From NCBI RefSeq assembly GCF_900454495.1, contig NZ_UGSI01000002.1, positions 1,957,001 to 2,021,000 on the forward strand: a stretch of 64,000 nucleotides of DNA, given 5' to 3'. Both the position numbers and the translations under genes were made by a program. Within the stretch, counting starts at the first letter, position 1. The number at the start of each line of letters is the position of its first letter. The notes beneath the pieces were generated by a model. It did not search any database. It was given only the letters and a program-made list of their open reading frames with translations, and was not told the DNA's origin. The DNA is from Paenibacillus macerans. Its GTDB lineage: Bacteria; Bacillota; Bacilli; Paenibacillales; Paenibacillaceae. This document shows positions 17,528 to 25,702 of the stretch, piece by piece.

Positions 17528-19012
17528 ATGTTAATAAAGGAAATTCTAAATATTAACAGTAATAATGAAAATATAGCTATAAAAACTAAAATATCTTCAA
17601 TAACTTACAAAGAACTTTATTCCAAAGTTATATATAAAACTAAAATATTTGGCGGTTATTGCAATTTAACAGAAAATATTGGGATTTTTATTCCAAACTC
17701 AATTGAATATGTAATTTCATATTTCACTATTACTTTTTTAGAAAAAGTAATAGTCCCTCTGGATGTAAGATCGACAGAGGAAGAAATAATAAGAGAAATT
17801 ATATTTTGTGAGCTTAGAATCATAATTACAAATACTAGATATAGTGAATTTTTGCACAAGGTTCTAAGAAACAATAAACTCAAAGTGATGGTTTATAACA
17901 TAGAGACAGATACATTTCTGACATATGGATCCGATAGTCTTCCAGTTATTAATTTTAAGCAAAGTACTTCTTTCAATGATGAAAGTGTTGCGATTATGCT
18001 GCATACATCTGGAACTACAAGTAATCCCAAAAAAGTGATGTTAACACACAAGAATTTATTAAGTAATGTCTGCTCCATAATTGAATCATTAAAACTTGAC
18101 CAAAATGATAAAACTATCATTAGTTTACCTTTGCATTTGGCATCTGGGAATACATCTCAATTTCTCACCCATCTGTACATGGGGGCGTCAATATATCTTA
18201 TGGATGGATTAATCACTAGAAAAAAATTCGCTGAAATTGTAAGCAAAGAGAAAATAACCAATTATACTTGTGTCCCTTCTATTTTATTTGTTTTGTTTGA
18301 AGATATAAAAAACTATAACAATGAAGATTTTTCTTCGTTACGGTTTATATGTTTTGGAGGGGGGGATACTCCAAAAGCAAAAATAATGAAAATAAAGGGT
18401 GCTAATCCTGATATTACTTTTATACATATGTATGGACAAACTGAAGCATCTGCAAGAATCTCACATTTGCTACCAGAACACTGGAATAAAATTAAGTCTG
18501 TTGGATTACCAATACCTGGTGTTGAAATAAGAATTGTAAATAAAAGGGGGGAAGACGTTGAATGTGGAAAAGTAGGTGAAGTTATAGTTAAGGGGAATAA
18601 TGTCATGAAAGGATATTATAAGAACGAAGAAGCTACTCAAAGGGCAATAAGAGATAATTGGCTATATACAGGTGATTATGGAAAATTTGACAACCAAAAG
18701 TTTTTATACATTCTAGGACGGAAAAAAAATGTAATTATCAGTGGGGGTAAGAATATTTACCCAGAGGAAATTGAGGAAGTACTTTTAGGACACGAATCAA
18801 TTCAAAATGTACTGGTCAAGGGAGAAAATCATGACCTTTTAGGAGAAGTGCCGATTGCAAAAATTATGTTGTACGGAAATAAATTGGATACAACAGAAAA
18901 TGATATTCTAAACTATTGTTATGAACACCTATCATTTTATAAAGTGCCTAAGAAAATATATTTTGTAAATGACTTTAAACGTACTCGGAATGGGAAAATT
19001 AAAAGAACATAA
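17528..19012 (+). CDS. Acyl/aminoacyl adenylate-forming ligase (494 aa)
   Basis: This is a member of the ANL superfamily. Core motifs are HTSGTTSNPKKVMLTH (phosphate loop), MYGQTEAS (adenine site), NWLYTGDYGKFD, the hinge GRKKNVIISGGKNIYPEEIEE and a C-terminal Lys in TRNGKIKRT. This is the family arrangement for loading a carboxylate onto CoA or a carrier protein. The start at ATG 17528 is preceded by AGCAGGTG at six bases; an upstream GTG (17519) is less likely. Its stop overlaps the ACP start (TAATG), so the two are translationally coupled, and the ACP is the probable acceptor. Confidence 0.85.
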   Translation: MLIKEILNINSNNENIAIKTKISSITYKELYSKVIYKTKIFGGYCNLTENIGIFIPNSIEYVISYFTITFLEKVIVPLDVRSTEEEIIREIIFCELRIIITNTRYSEFLHKVLRNNKLKVMVYNIETDTFLTYGSDSLPVINFKQSTSFNDESVAIMLHTSGTTSNPKKVMLTHKNLLSNVCSIIESLKLDQNDKTIISLPLHLASGNTSQFLTHLYMGASIYLMDGLITRKKFAEIVSKEKITNYTCVPSILFVLFEDIKNYNNEDFSSLRFICFGGGDTPKAKIMKIKGANPDITFIHMYGQTEASARISHLLPEHWNKIKSVGLPIPGVEIRIVNKRGEDVECGKVGEVIVKGNNVMKGYYKNEEATQRAIRDNWLYTGDYGKFDNQKFLYILGRKKNVIISGGKNIYPEEIEEVLLGHESIQNVLVKGENHDLLGEVPIAKIMLYGNKLDTTENDILNYCYEHLSFYKVPKKIYFVNDFKRTRNGKIKRT

Positions 19013-19281
19013 TGGAGGAATTAAATTTGAATAAGAAACTTGATGAAAAATTAAAGAAGATTATTGAAAGTCTCTCAATTAGAAAAAAAATTTTGACAAA
19101 TATTACTGATGAATCGGATTTATTAAATAATTTGGGTTTTGACTCACTTTCGATTATACATTTAATAGCTCGAATAGAAGAAGAATTTAATATTGAATTT
19201 TCGAATGAGGAGTTAGTTTTTGAAAATTTCAGATCATATGCGGATGTTAGAAATTTAGTTGAATCAAAAAAATGTTATTAA
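19012..19281 (+). CDS. Acyl carrier protein
   Basis: The short acidic helical protein (89 aa from ATG 19012) carries the 4'-phosphopantetheine attachment motif NNLGFDSLSIIHL, with Ser in DSL, followed by the helix III region EEEFNIEFSNEEL. ATG 19012 overlaps the preceding stop. An in-frame TTG at 19027 has a proper GGAGG eight bases upstream and would give an 84-aa protein, so it may be the real start. It should be activated by a phosphopantetheinyl transferase such as the one at 37.9 kb, and charged by the adjoining ligase. Confidence 0.9.
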   Translation: MEELNLNKKLDEKLKKIIESLSIRKKILTNITDESDLLNNLGFDSLSIIHLIARIEEEFNIEFSNEELVFENFRSYADVRNLVESKKCY

Positions 19282-19332
19282 TTACCAATGGTGACTGATG
19301 GCTTATCTAACCCAAAGAAAGTAGGAAGAAAA

Positions 19333-19992
19333 ATGGATAAAGAAATTCTTGAAAGAGAATCATTTATTGAAGATTGTACAGCAACTATTATAGATTTGGC
19401 TAAAAGGTATATTTCTGATCCATTAATAACTCTTGAACTATTCGGTGGAACAGGCCAAATTTTTTTGAAATATTTATCTCTTTTCTGTAATAAAACGATT
19501 GGTTGGGAAATAAAAGGAAATTTAAGAAAAGATTTTTTAACAAATGTTAATAATGGCTGTTTTGTCGTAAAAGATACAGTTCTTTCATTAATAAATGATT
19601 CTTATGAGAACTTAGAACATGATGCCAACATTATAAGTATTGATAATCCATTGGGTTTATATGGGGAACAAAATCAATATTGCGAACATTTTGATTTTAT
19701 TTCTTACTTAAATAAAATTGTTCGCAGAGACACAATTGTTGCAATCAATATAGTTAGAAAACCCTATGATTATTATAAACACAAAAAATGGAAGTCTATC
19801 AGAGAAAAATTTTACAATACTGAAAGTTCGAGTCTTGATATGAACAAAGTTATTAAAAAATATTTAGAAGTATTTGAAATGCAAAAATTGAATGTTATTG
19901 ATTATAAAATAGTCTGTAGGGAAAAAAAACAAAATTTAGATTATTTTTATATGCTTATTCTGGCGGTGAAAAAAAATGAAGATAGCAATTAG
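19333..19992 (+). CDS. Methyltransferase-like protein (219 aa)
   Basis: LELFGGTGQIFLKYL near the N-terminus resembles the glycine-rich SAM-binding motif I, and IISIDNPLGLYG lies where motif IV would be. The rest shows no family I can name, and the glycine loop is only partly conserved, so SAM binding is a guess. ATG 19333 is preferred because GTAGGAAG lies just upstream; an earlier ATG at 19288 lacks a ribosome site. The C-terminus overlaps the next gene by 17 bases. Confidence 0.5.
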   Translation: MDKEILERESFIEDCTATIIDLAKRYISDPLITLELFGGTGQIFLKYLSLFCNKTIGWEIKGNLRKDFLTNVNNGCFVVKDTVLSLINDSYENLEHDANIISIDNPLGLYGEQNQYCEHFDFISYLNKIVRRDTIVAINIVRKPYDYYKHKKWKSIREKFYNTESSSLDMNKVIKKYLEVFEMQKLNVIDYKIVCREKKQNLDYFYMLILAVKKNEDSN

Positions 19993-20647
19993 CCAACCTG
20001 AACATATTCCTTATTTAGGATATTTCCAGAAAATGGTGTATAGCGATCTATTTGTAATCCTTGATGATGTTGAATTTCAAGGAAGAGGAAGTTTTCAAAA
20101 TAGAAATAGATTCAAAACACAGAATGGCTCAATGGAATGGTTTACTGTACCGGTCGAGAAAAATTCCTATTATAGGAAGATTAACGAAGTCAGAGTAGCT
20201 CCAGATTATGGTTGGAAACGCAAGCTGATTCGTAAGATGGAAATGAATTTTAATTCTAATACCTGTAATTATGGTGCCATATATAATAATTACAAATTGA
20301 TTGATATTAATATGATATTCCTCGAAATGTGTAGACATGAACTGAAAATTGACACACCAATAATGTTAAGTTCCCATCTTAAAATTTCAGGACAGAAAAA
20401 TGAACTTTTATACAATATATGCAAGCATCTAGGTGCTACAACATATATTTCTGGTCAAGGTTCCAAAGCGTATCTAAATGAAGATAGTTTTGAGGATATA
20501 GCGATCGAATTTATAACTCCTCATATTGATGATTATGATTCAACTATTTCATATTTATATGGAAAAAACAAGAGACTTGAAAGAGCAAAAGAACTTATAA
20601 ACATATTTAGGGAGGCAAAAGAACTCAATGCAAACAATACAAATTGA
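19976..20647 (+). CDS. WbqC family protein (223 aa)
   Basis: The start MKIAISQPEHIPYLGYFQKM, the segment FVILDDVEFQGRGSFQNRN and the later FITPHIDDYD pattern are characteristic of the WbqC-like family found in O-antigen, flagellin-glycan and specialised-metabolite clusters. Biochemical function is poorly defined; amide bond formation or acyl transfer on sugars has been suggested. It overlaps both neighbours by about 20 bases, which places it firmly in one operon with the methyltransferase-like and FGE-like genes. Confidence 0.8.
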   Translation: MKIAISQPEHIPYLGYFQKMVYSDLFVILDDVEFQGRGSFQNRNRFKTQNGSMEWFTVPVEKNSYYRKINEVRVAPDYGWKRKLIRKMEMNFNSNTCNYGAIYNNYKLIDINMIFLEMCRHELKIDTPIMLSSHLKISGQKNELLYNICKHLGATTYISGQGSKAYLNEDSFEDIAIEFITPHIDDYDSTISYLYGKNKRLERAKELINIFREAKELNANNTN

Positions 20648-21431
20648 TGATATCGAGTTAATTAAAATAGACCCTAATCAGTTTCTGATGGGAGCATTAA
20701 AAGATGATAAATTTGCTAATAATCTAGAGGTAAATAGATTAATTAATATCACAAATTCATATTATTTACAGTCAACACCAGTAACAGTGTCTCAATATAT
20801 GAAATTTATTAGGGAAACAGGTTATGAACATGATTATTTTGTTGAAGTATGGGATATGGATAAAGATGAATTGGTACCGGGGCCTTCATTCTTGGAAATA
20901 AATGGACGAGGTGATAATTATCCAATTATAGGTGTTTCATATATTGATTCCCAAAAATATATTGACTGGCTATCAGCAAAGTATAAAATGAAATTCGACT
21001 TACCTAGTGAAGCTCAATTTGAAAATGCTGCAAAAGATAAGTGTGATTGTTTAACTTTTTGTAGGAAGTCAGAGGAGTTAAGAAAAGCTGGCTTAGTAAG
21101 GAAGGTGAATGAAATTCCTTTGACCGCCCCTCGTGAGGTAAAAAAAGGTACAGTCACAAAATCCGGCATATATGATTTGCATGGGCTTATTTGGCAGTGG
21201 TGTAAAGATTGGTTTTATTACTATGATATGGGGGATATTGTTAATCCTGTTGGTCCCCCAAATTGCCCCGAATTTGCTCCGTGGAAAGGCGAAAAATGGA
21301 GTCCAGGGAGAGTTATAAGAGGAGGTTCTTTTGCATATCCTTTTTATCATTCTAGATGTTCTAACAGGCATTATTCCCAAGTTCAAGACAGGAATTTTAA
21401 TGTTGGTTTTAGGTTATGTATTAATGAATAA
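20628..21431 (+). CDS. Formylglycine-generating-enzyme/EgtB-like (SUMF1) domain protein (267 aa)
   Basis: Family hallmarks are PVTVSQYMKFIRETGY, the segment WLSAKYKMKFDLPSEAQFENAAK, SGIYDLHGLIWQWCKDWF and RVIRGGSF, ending NVGFRLC. Family members oxidise sulfatase cysteines, form sulfoxide bonds (EgtB/OvoA) or act as non-heme iron or lectin-like scaffolds. After GGSF the sequence is AYPFYHSRC, so the first copper-binding Cys of true formylglycine-generating enzymes is missing. Classical sulfatase maturation is therefore unlikely, and there is no sulfatase in the window. A tailoring oxidation or C-S bond formation is possible. Confidence 0.75.
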   Translation: MQTIQIDDIELIKIDPNQFLMGALKDDKFANNLEVNRLINITNSYYLQSTPVTVSQYMKFIRETGYEHDYFVEVWDMDKDELVPGPSFLEINGRGDNYPIIGVSYIDSQKYIDWLSAKYKMKFDLPSEAQFENAAKDKCDCLTFCRKSEELRKAGLVRKVNEIPLTAPREVKKGTVTKSGIYDLHGLIWQWCKDWFYYYDMGDIVNPVGPPNCPEFAPWKGEKWSPGRVIRGGSFAYPFYHSRCSNRHYSQVQDRNFNVGFRLCINE

Positions 21432-21532
21432 ATGTAAGCGGAATTATTAGAACACTTAATAGCTGGATTATTTATTCCCTGATTTCTTCACATAGTTTTA
21501 CTTAATGTGAGCGATTTTTCCAAATTTTTTTC

Positions 21533-21564
21533 TGATTTAATCAAATTCAAAAATGATTAAATCA
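21533..21564. terminator. 11-bp inverted repeat between island operons
   Basis: TGATTTAATCA and TGATTAAATCA are perfect complements separated by ten bases. They lie in the 207-base gap between the FGE-like gene and the MurG-like gene. The stem is AT-only, so it is a weak terminator or an operator. It probably marks the border between two transcription units of the island. Confidence 0.35.
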
Positions 21565-21638
21565 AACATTAGTTTTTCCAAATATTTTTTTGTTAAACAA
21601 GAAGGATTTTATCTTTTTACTGATTTTGGAGGTGGAAC

Positions 21639-22709
21639 ATGAAAAGGATTATGTTTACTGGCGGTGGTTCAGCGGGGCATGTATCTGTAAACTTGGCATT
21701 GATTCCATATTTTATTAAAGAAGGATGGTCTGTAGATTATGTAGGCTCACATCGCGGAATTGAACGAGAGCTAGTAACTAAGATTGAAGGAATTAATTAC
21801 TTCGCAATTTCTACAGGAAAATTAAGGAGATACTTGGATATAAACAATATCAAAGACTCCTATAAAGTAATTAAGGGTGTACTTGATGCGTATTTATTAA
21901 TTAAGCGAAGAAAGCCAGAGATATTGTTCTCAAAAGGAGGATTCGTTTCTGTTCCTGTTGTTTTAGGTGCATGGTTAAATAAGGTACCAATAGTAATTCA
22001 TGAATCTGATATAACACCAGGACTTGCGAATAAAATATCTTTTCCATTTGCAAAAGTAGTATGTACTACTTTTCCTCATTTAAAAGAATTAAAAAATTCC
22101 CATAAAGTTGAATTTATAGGACCAGTGATTAGAGAGGAGATCCTAAATGGGAATGCCGAACGAGGAAGAAAATTTTGTGGATTTGATAAAAGTAAACCAA
22201 TAGTTCTAGTAATAGGTGGGAGCCTAGGATCGAGGACAATTAATCAAACAACAAGATTAGCATTACACAGACTTTTAGAAAGGTTCAGAGTTATACATAT
22301 TTGTGGTAAAGGTCAAATTGATACAATGTTTTCTTCTCCATTCTATAGACAATACGAATATCTTAGTAAAGAATTGCCTGACATTATTGCAATGTCAGAT
22401 ATTATTGTCTCTCGTGCGGGGGCTAATTCAATTTTCGAGTTTTTGTATCACTGTAAACCCATGCTCCTAATCCCTTTAACTAAGGCTCAGAGTAGGGGAG
22501 ATCAAATTTTGAACGCTCGTTATTTTCAGGCATCAGGCTATTGTGAAATCTTGTATGAAGAACAACTATCCGAGAAATCCTTATTTGAGAATGTTATGAA
22601 GCTATATAATAACCGGAATTTATACAAAAAAAACATGGCATACCCTAAAAATAATAATGCTACTTCATTGTTACTTGAACTTATTAAGAATGTAAGTCGA
22701 GCGTATTAG
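21639..22709 (+). CDS. MurG-like UDP-GlcNAc glycosyltransferase (356 aa)
   Basis: The protein aligns with MurG, which adds GlcNAc to lipid I on the inner membrane face. It has the N-terminal loop FTGGGSAGHV, the acceptor-side segment ILFSKGGFVSVPVVLGAWL with VIHESDITPG, the linker VIGGSLGSRTINQ, and the donor-site ISRAGANSIFEF-like segment (here IVSRAGANSIFEFLY). Length is typical. GGAGGTGGA precedes the ATG. A MurG paralogue in an AT-rich accessory island is more likely to serve the local product than housekeeping peptidoglycan synthesis. It could glycosylate a lipid or nucleoside acceptor, or act as a resistant duplicate if the product attacks cell wall synthesis. Confidence 0.85.
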   Translation: MKRIMFTGGGSAGHVSVNLALIPYFIKEGWSVDYVGSHRGIERELVTKIEGINYFAISTGKLRRYLDINNIKDSYKVIKGVLDAYLLIKRRKPEILFSKGGFVSVPVVLGAWLNKVPIVIHESDITPGLANKISFPFAKVVCTTFPHLKELKNSHKVEFIGPVIREEILNGNAERGRKFCGFDKSKPIVLVIGGSLGSRTINQTTRLALHRLLERFRVIHICGKGQIDTMFSSPFYRQYEYLSKELPDIIAMSDIIVSRAGANSIFEFLYHCKPMLLIPLTKAQSRGDQILNARYFQASGYCEILYEEQLSEKSLFENVMKLYNNRNLYKKNMAYPKNNNATSLLLELIKNVSRAY

Positions 22710-23036
22710 TGAAGTTGCCAGATTTCTATAACCATGTTCTTCTGTCATTTGAATTGTCTAGAAAATTAATTTTAACCTTTTGGATATGCCAATTTTATTG
22801 GATAAGACTAAGCCCATGCTCCCACATTAGCAATAAATTTATTAAAAGCACTCTTTTCCATGGACATTCAAGAAAGCGGAGTTAATTGATACGTGGGACT
22901 TCACCCTTTGTTTCGTTATTGGGCCATTTTCGCTCTAATTAGGTCATGTTTCTAAAAAATAGAATAAACAAATTATCTAATGTGCTGAAATTCACAAGAT
23001 TAATATTTCGATGATTTGATATTTGGAGGGGATTAG
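22710..23036. other. Intergenic region with no recognisable gene
   Basis: These 327 bases separate the MurG-like gene from the PIG-L gene. I find no ORF with a ribosome site and no strong inverted repeat. Short out-of-frame stretches could be debris of a lost gene. The final bases contain TTGGAGGGG, which serves the PIG-L start. Confidence 0.4.
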
Positions 23037-23719
23037 ATGAATAAATTAGTTCTGGCAATAATGGCACATCCAGATGATGCAGAGTTAAGATGTTTTGGAA
23101 CACTTAGGAAGTATCAGGATAAGGGCTATATTTGTAAGGTAATAATTGTTTGTGCAGGTGAGAATGGCATTTCTTTAATAGACAAAGAAAAGCAGGAAAT
23201 AAACTCTTTAGATAATGGAATACGACTAAAGGAAACAAGAGAAGCTTTTAAAAAAGTAATATCGAAGTTGTCAATTTGGATTTTACCGACGGATATTTAG
23301 TGTTAAATAATAAATTGATTTCATCAATAGAGCATCAGATTAGAATACTTGAACCTGAAATTATTATTACTCATTTTCCTGATGCATATGGAGTCGACCA
23401 CCAGGATCATAATGTTGTCGGAAAAGCTGTAATTAATTCCGCAAGTCGAATAAAAACTGTAAATACTATACTTTTATGTGAGCCTCTTCAAGTATTTAGA
23501 TCTGGTTTTATTCCCAATTTTTTTGTCGAGATAACAGATTATTTTAATTCAAAGATAGAAGCACTTAAATACCATGAAACTCAAAAGGGTCGATTTTATT
23601 TAGAAAGTGAATTTCACGATATAAGGTCCAGGTATTATGCTTGCTCAGTTGGATATGATTTTGCTAAGAGTGATAAAAAAGTAGAAGTGTTTCAACTAAT
23701 ATATAATTTTGTTGAATAG
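23037..23719 (+). pseudogene. PIG-L/LmbE-type N-acetylglucosamine deacetylase with a one-base frameshift
   Basis: The N-terminal half has the zinc motif AHPDDAE, and the C-terminal half has the second signature ITHFPDAYGVDHQDHN. PIG-L enzymes deacetylate GlcNAc linked to a lipid or small molecule. The two halves lie in different frames. Reading one extra A in the A6 run at 23250-23255 gives FKKSNIEVVNLDFTDGYLVL and restores one continuous protein of about 227 aa. The gene is therefore inactivated, phase-variable by slippage, or affected by a sequencing error at a homopolymer. It follows a MurG-like GlcNAc transferase, which matches a transfer-then-deacetylate sequence. Confidence 0.8.
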
Positions 23720-23744
23720 TCGAAAGAAAAAGGGGTTACAATAA

Positions 23745-24770
23745 ATGACTATATCTTCTGACCAACCGAAGTATTCACCTTATAAAGGATATTTTGATAA
23801 AAAAGAAAAATTAGAAGTTTCAATTATTATACCCATAAAAACTATAAAAGATGAGAATCTTGATAATTTTATAGAGTATATTAATACATTCGCTCAGCAA
23901 ATTAGGGAAGATTGTTGCCAAATTGTGATTGCAAACGAAAGCCCATGTGATGTTTTCAAATATATGGATTTTTATATTGGGAAATATAGTCATATAATAC
24001 ACTTTATTCCTTCCTATAAGAATCGTGATGGAGATAACGATAAACTAAATGGTATTTACTCAGCACTTGAATACATAGTCCATGATAAAATTCTTCTTCT
24101 AGATGATCATTTTAGAATAACGCGCGATACTCTAGTAAAGCTTACCAAATCTTTTGATGAGTATGATTGTTTTAAAACAATGCCTAATTTTGATAATTAT
24201 TCACCTGATGTATTGATTGATATGTGTGGGTTGTTTTTTGTTAATATTACTGATTTTAGAAAGCAATATTGTGGTCATTTAGCTTTCCGTAAAGAGCATA
24301 TTTCAAAAATAGGTTTTCCTAATAGAGACGCATTGTTTGATGAATTTACGATAGAAAACCATTTTAGAAGGCATAAATATTCGATTGGATTCATTAAAGA
24401 TTTATCTATAGAAGCAACTCAAAAAATATCCCAAAAAAAATTTTTTGAACAACGAATTCGCTATGCTTATGAAAATCTAGCCTTGCCTATTAGATTTATC
24501 ATTCATGCCATAATCCTACCAGTTCTTATTATTTTATTGATAGTCAGTCCTAAATTTGCTTCTGTCGTTACTCTAATGATAACTTTCGGAGTCTTGATAA
24601 TTACTCTTATAGGGCAATTAATTTACGGTAGAGGTTTAGTTCCATCATATACGTTTTTATATAGTCCTGTATGGTTTTGGTTTTATCCTTTCACCTCATG
24701 GATTGCCTTGTATAAATATATTACTGGAGGGGTCAATTTTGGTGGAAAAAAAGTCAAAATTCCCGGATAA
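23745..24770 (+). CDS. Family 2 glycosyltransferase with C-terminal membrane helices (341 aa)
   Basis: A GT2 start (LEVSIIIPIKTIKDENLDNF) is followed by DKILLLDDHFRITRDTLVKL, carrying the Asp-rich donor/metal site, and by FRKEHISKIGFPNRDALFDEF with EF in place of the usual ED. Two or three hydrophobic helices (residues about 245-320) anchor the C-terminus in the membrane, as in processive or lipid-acceptor transferases. The ribosome site is AAAAAGGGG. It is likely to transfer a sugar to a lipid-linked acceptor within the same pathway as the MurG-like enzyme. Confidence 0.8.
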   Translation: MTISSDQPKYSPYKGYFDKKEKLEVSIIIPIKTIKDENLDNFIEYINTFAQQIREDCCQIVIANESPCDVFKYMDFYIGKYSHIIHFIPSYKNRDGDNDKLNGIYSALEYIVHDKILLLDDHFRITRDTLVKLTKSFDEYDCFKTMPNFDNYSPDVLIDMCGLFFVNITDFRKQYCGHLAFRKEHISKIGFPNRDALFDEFTIENHFRRHKYSIGFIKDLSIEATQKISQKKFFEQRIRYAYENLALPIRFIIHAIILPVLIILLIVSPKFASVVTLMITFGVLIITLIGQLIYGRGLVPSYTFLYSPVWFWFYPFTSWIALYKYITGGVNFGGKKVKIPG

Positions 24771-24781
24771 GGAGAATTATA

Positions 24782-25639
24782 TTGTGTAATAATTTTAAGA
24801 AATTAATTGTAAATGCAGATGATTATGGACTTACTCAATCGATTACTGAAGGAATTCTATATGCTCATCAAAAGGGAATTATTACAAGTACAACTACTAT
24901 GATGAATCAACCTTACACGGAAAAAGCATTATTAAAGTCGCTTGATTATAAGGAGCTTGAAGTTGGAGTACATTTAGTCTTTAACAAGGACGATCCCTTA
25001 CTATCGCCAAATATTGTACCATCGTTAGTTGAAAAAGACGGAAGATTTTATATTGATGCCTATAAAAATAGGGAAAAGATTAAACCTGATCATTTATTTT
25101 TAGAATTTTGCTCACAATTAGATCGATTTATTTCAATAACAGGGACAAAACCAGGGCATATTGATTGTCATCATTGGTGTTATCTTCATCCGTCTTTTTT
25201 TGAAGTGTATCTCAAAACCGCTAAGTTGTACGATATCCCAGCACGTGCTCCTCGGATTAAAACGAATAAATTTTCAGAAAATTCACTACAAAACTTACTG
25301 GGCAAAGTGCCAGTAGATGGGCTAGAAACTCAATTGGATATATTAAATAAGATGTTAGGTGAATATAAGATCATTTGTCCTGATCATTTTTGTGCTAACT
25401 TTTATGGTGATTATGTTTCTATTGCGTCTCTTAAAAGCATATTGAACGAATTATCTGTAGGAACGACAGAATTGATGACACATCCAGGATTTATAGATAG
25501 TGAAGTTAAAGAAAAAACTTCATATCAAGACGCACGGTTAGATGAATTATTAATATTAACTAGCCCAGAGATTATTGAATTAATTAAAGAGAATGGAATA
25601 GAGCTTGTTTCTTTTCATTCATTAAAGATAAGAAATTGA
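24782..25639 (+). CDS. YdjC/ChbG-type carbohydrate deacetylase (285 aa)
   Basis: The start KKLIVNADDYGLTQSITEGI carries the Asp-Asp metal site, VGVHLVFN and PGHIDCHHWCYLHP carry the histidine ligands, and TTELMTHPGF is the last family motif. ChbG deacetylates chitooligosaccharides, and relatives such as HpnK act on glycolipids. TTG 24782 after GGAGAA is the only usable start. With the PIG-L gene this gives two independent deacetylases. If PIG-L is dead, this one could still supply free amino sugars. Confidence 0.85.
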   Translation: MCNNFKKLIVNADDYGLTQSITEGILYAHQKGIITSTTTMMNQPYTEKALLKSLDYKELEVGVHLVFNKDDPLLSPNIVPSLVEKDGRFYIDAYKNREKIKPDHLFLEFCSQLDRFISITGTKPGHIDCHHWCYLHPSFFEVYLKTAKLYDIPARAPRIKTNKFSENSLQNLLGKVPVDGLETQLDILNKMLGEYKIICPDHFCANFYGDYVSIASLKSILNELSVGTTELMTHPGFIDSEVKEKTSYQDARLDELLILTSPEIIELIKENGIELVSFHSLKIRN

Positions 25640-25702
25640 ATGCAAAAAATCTAATTGGGTAAAAATCTTAGTTTAAAATATATTATAGGTGGTGTGTGTG
25701 AA

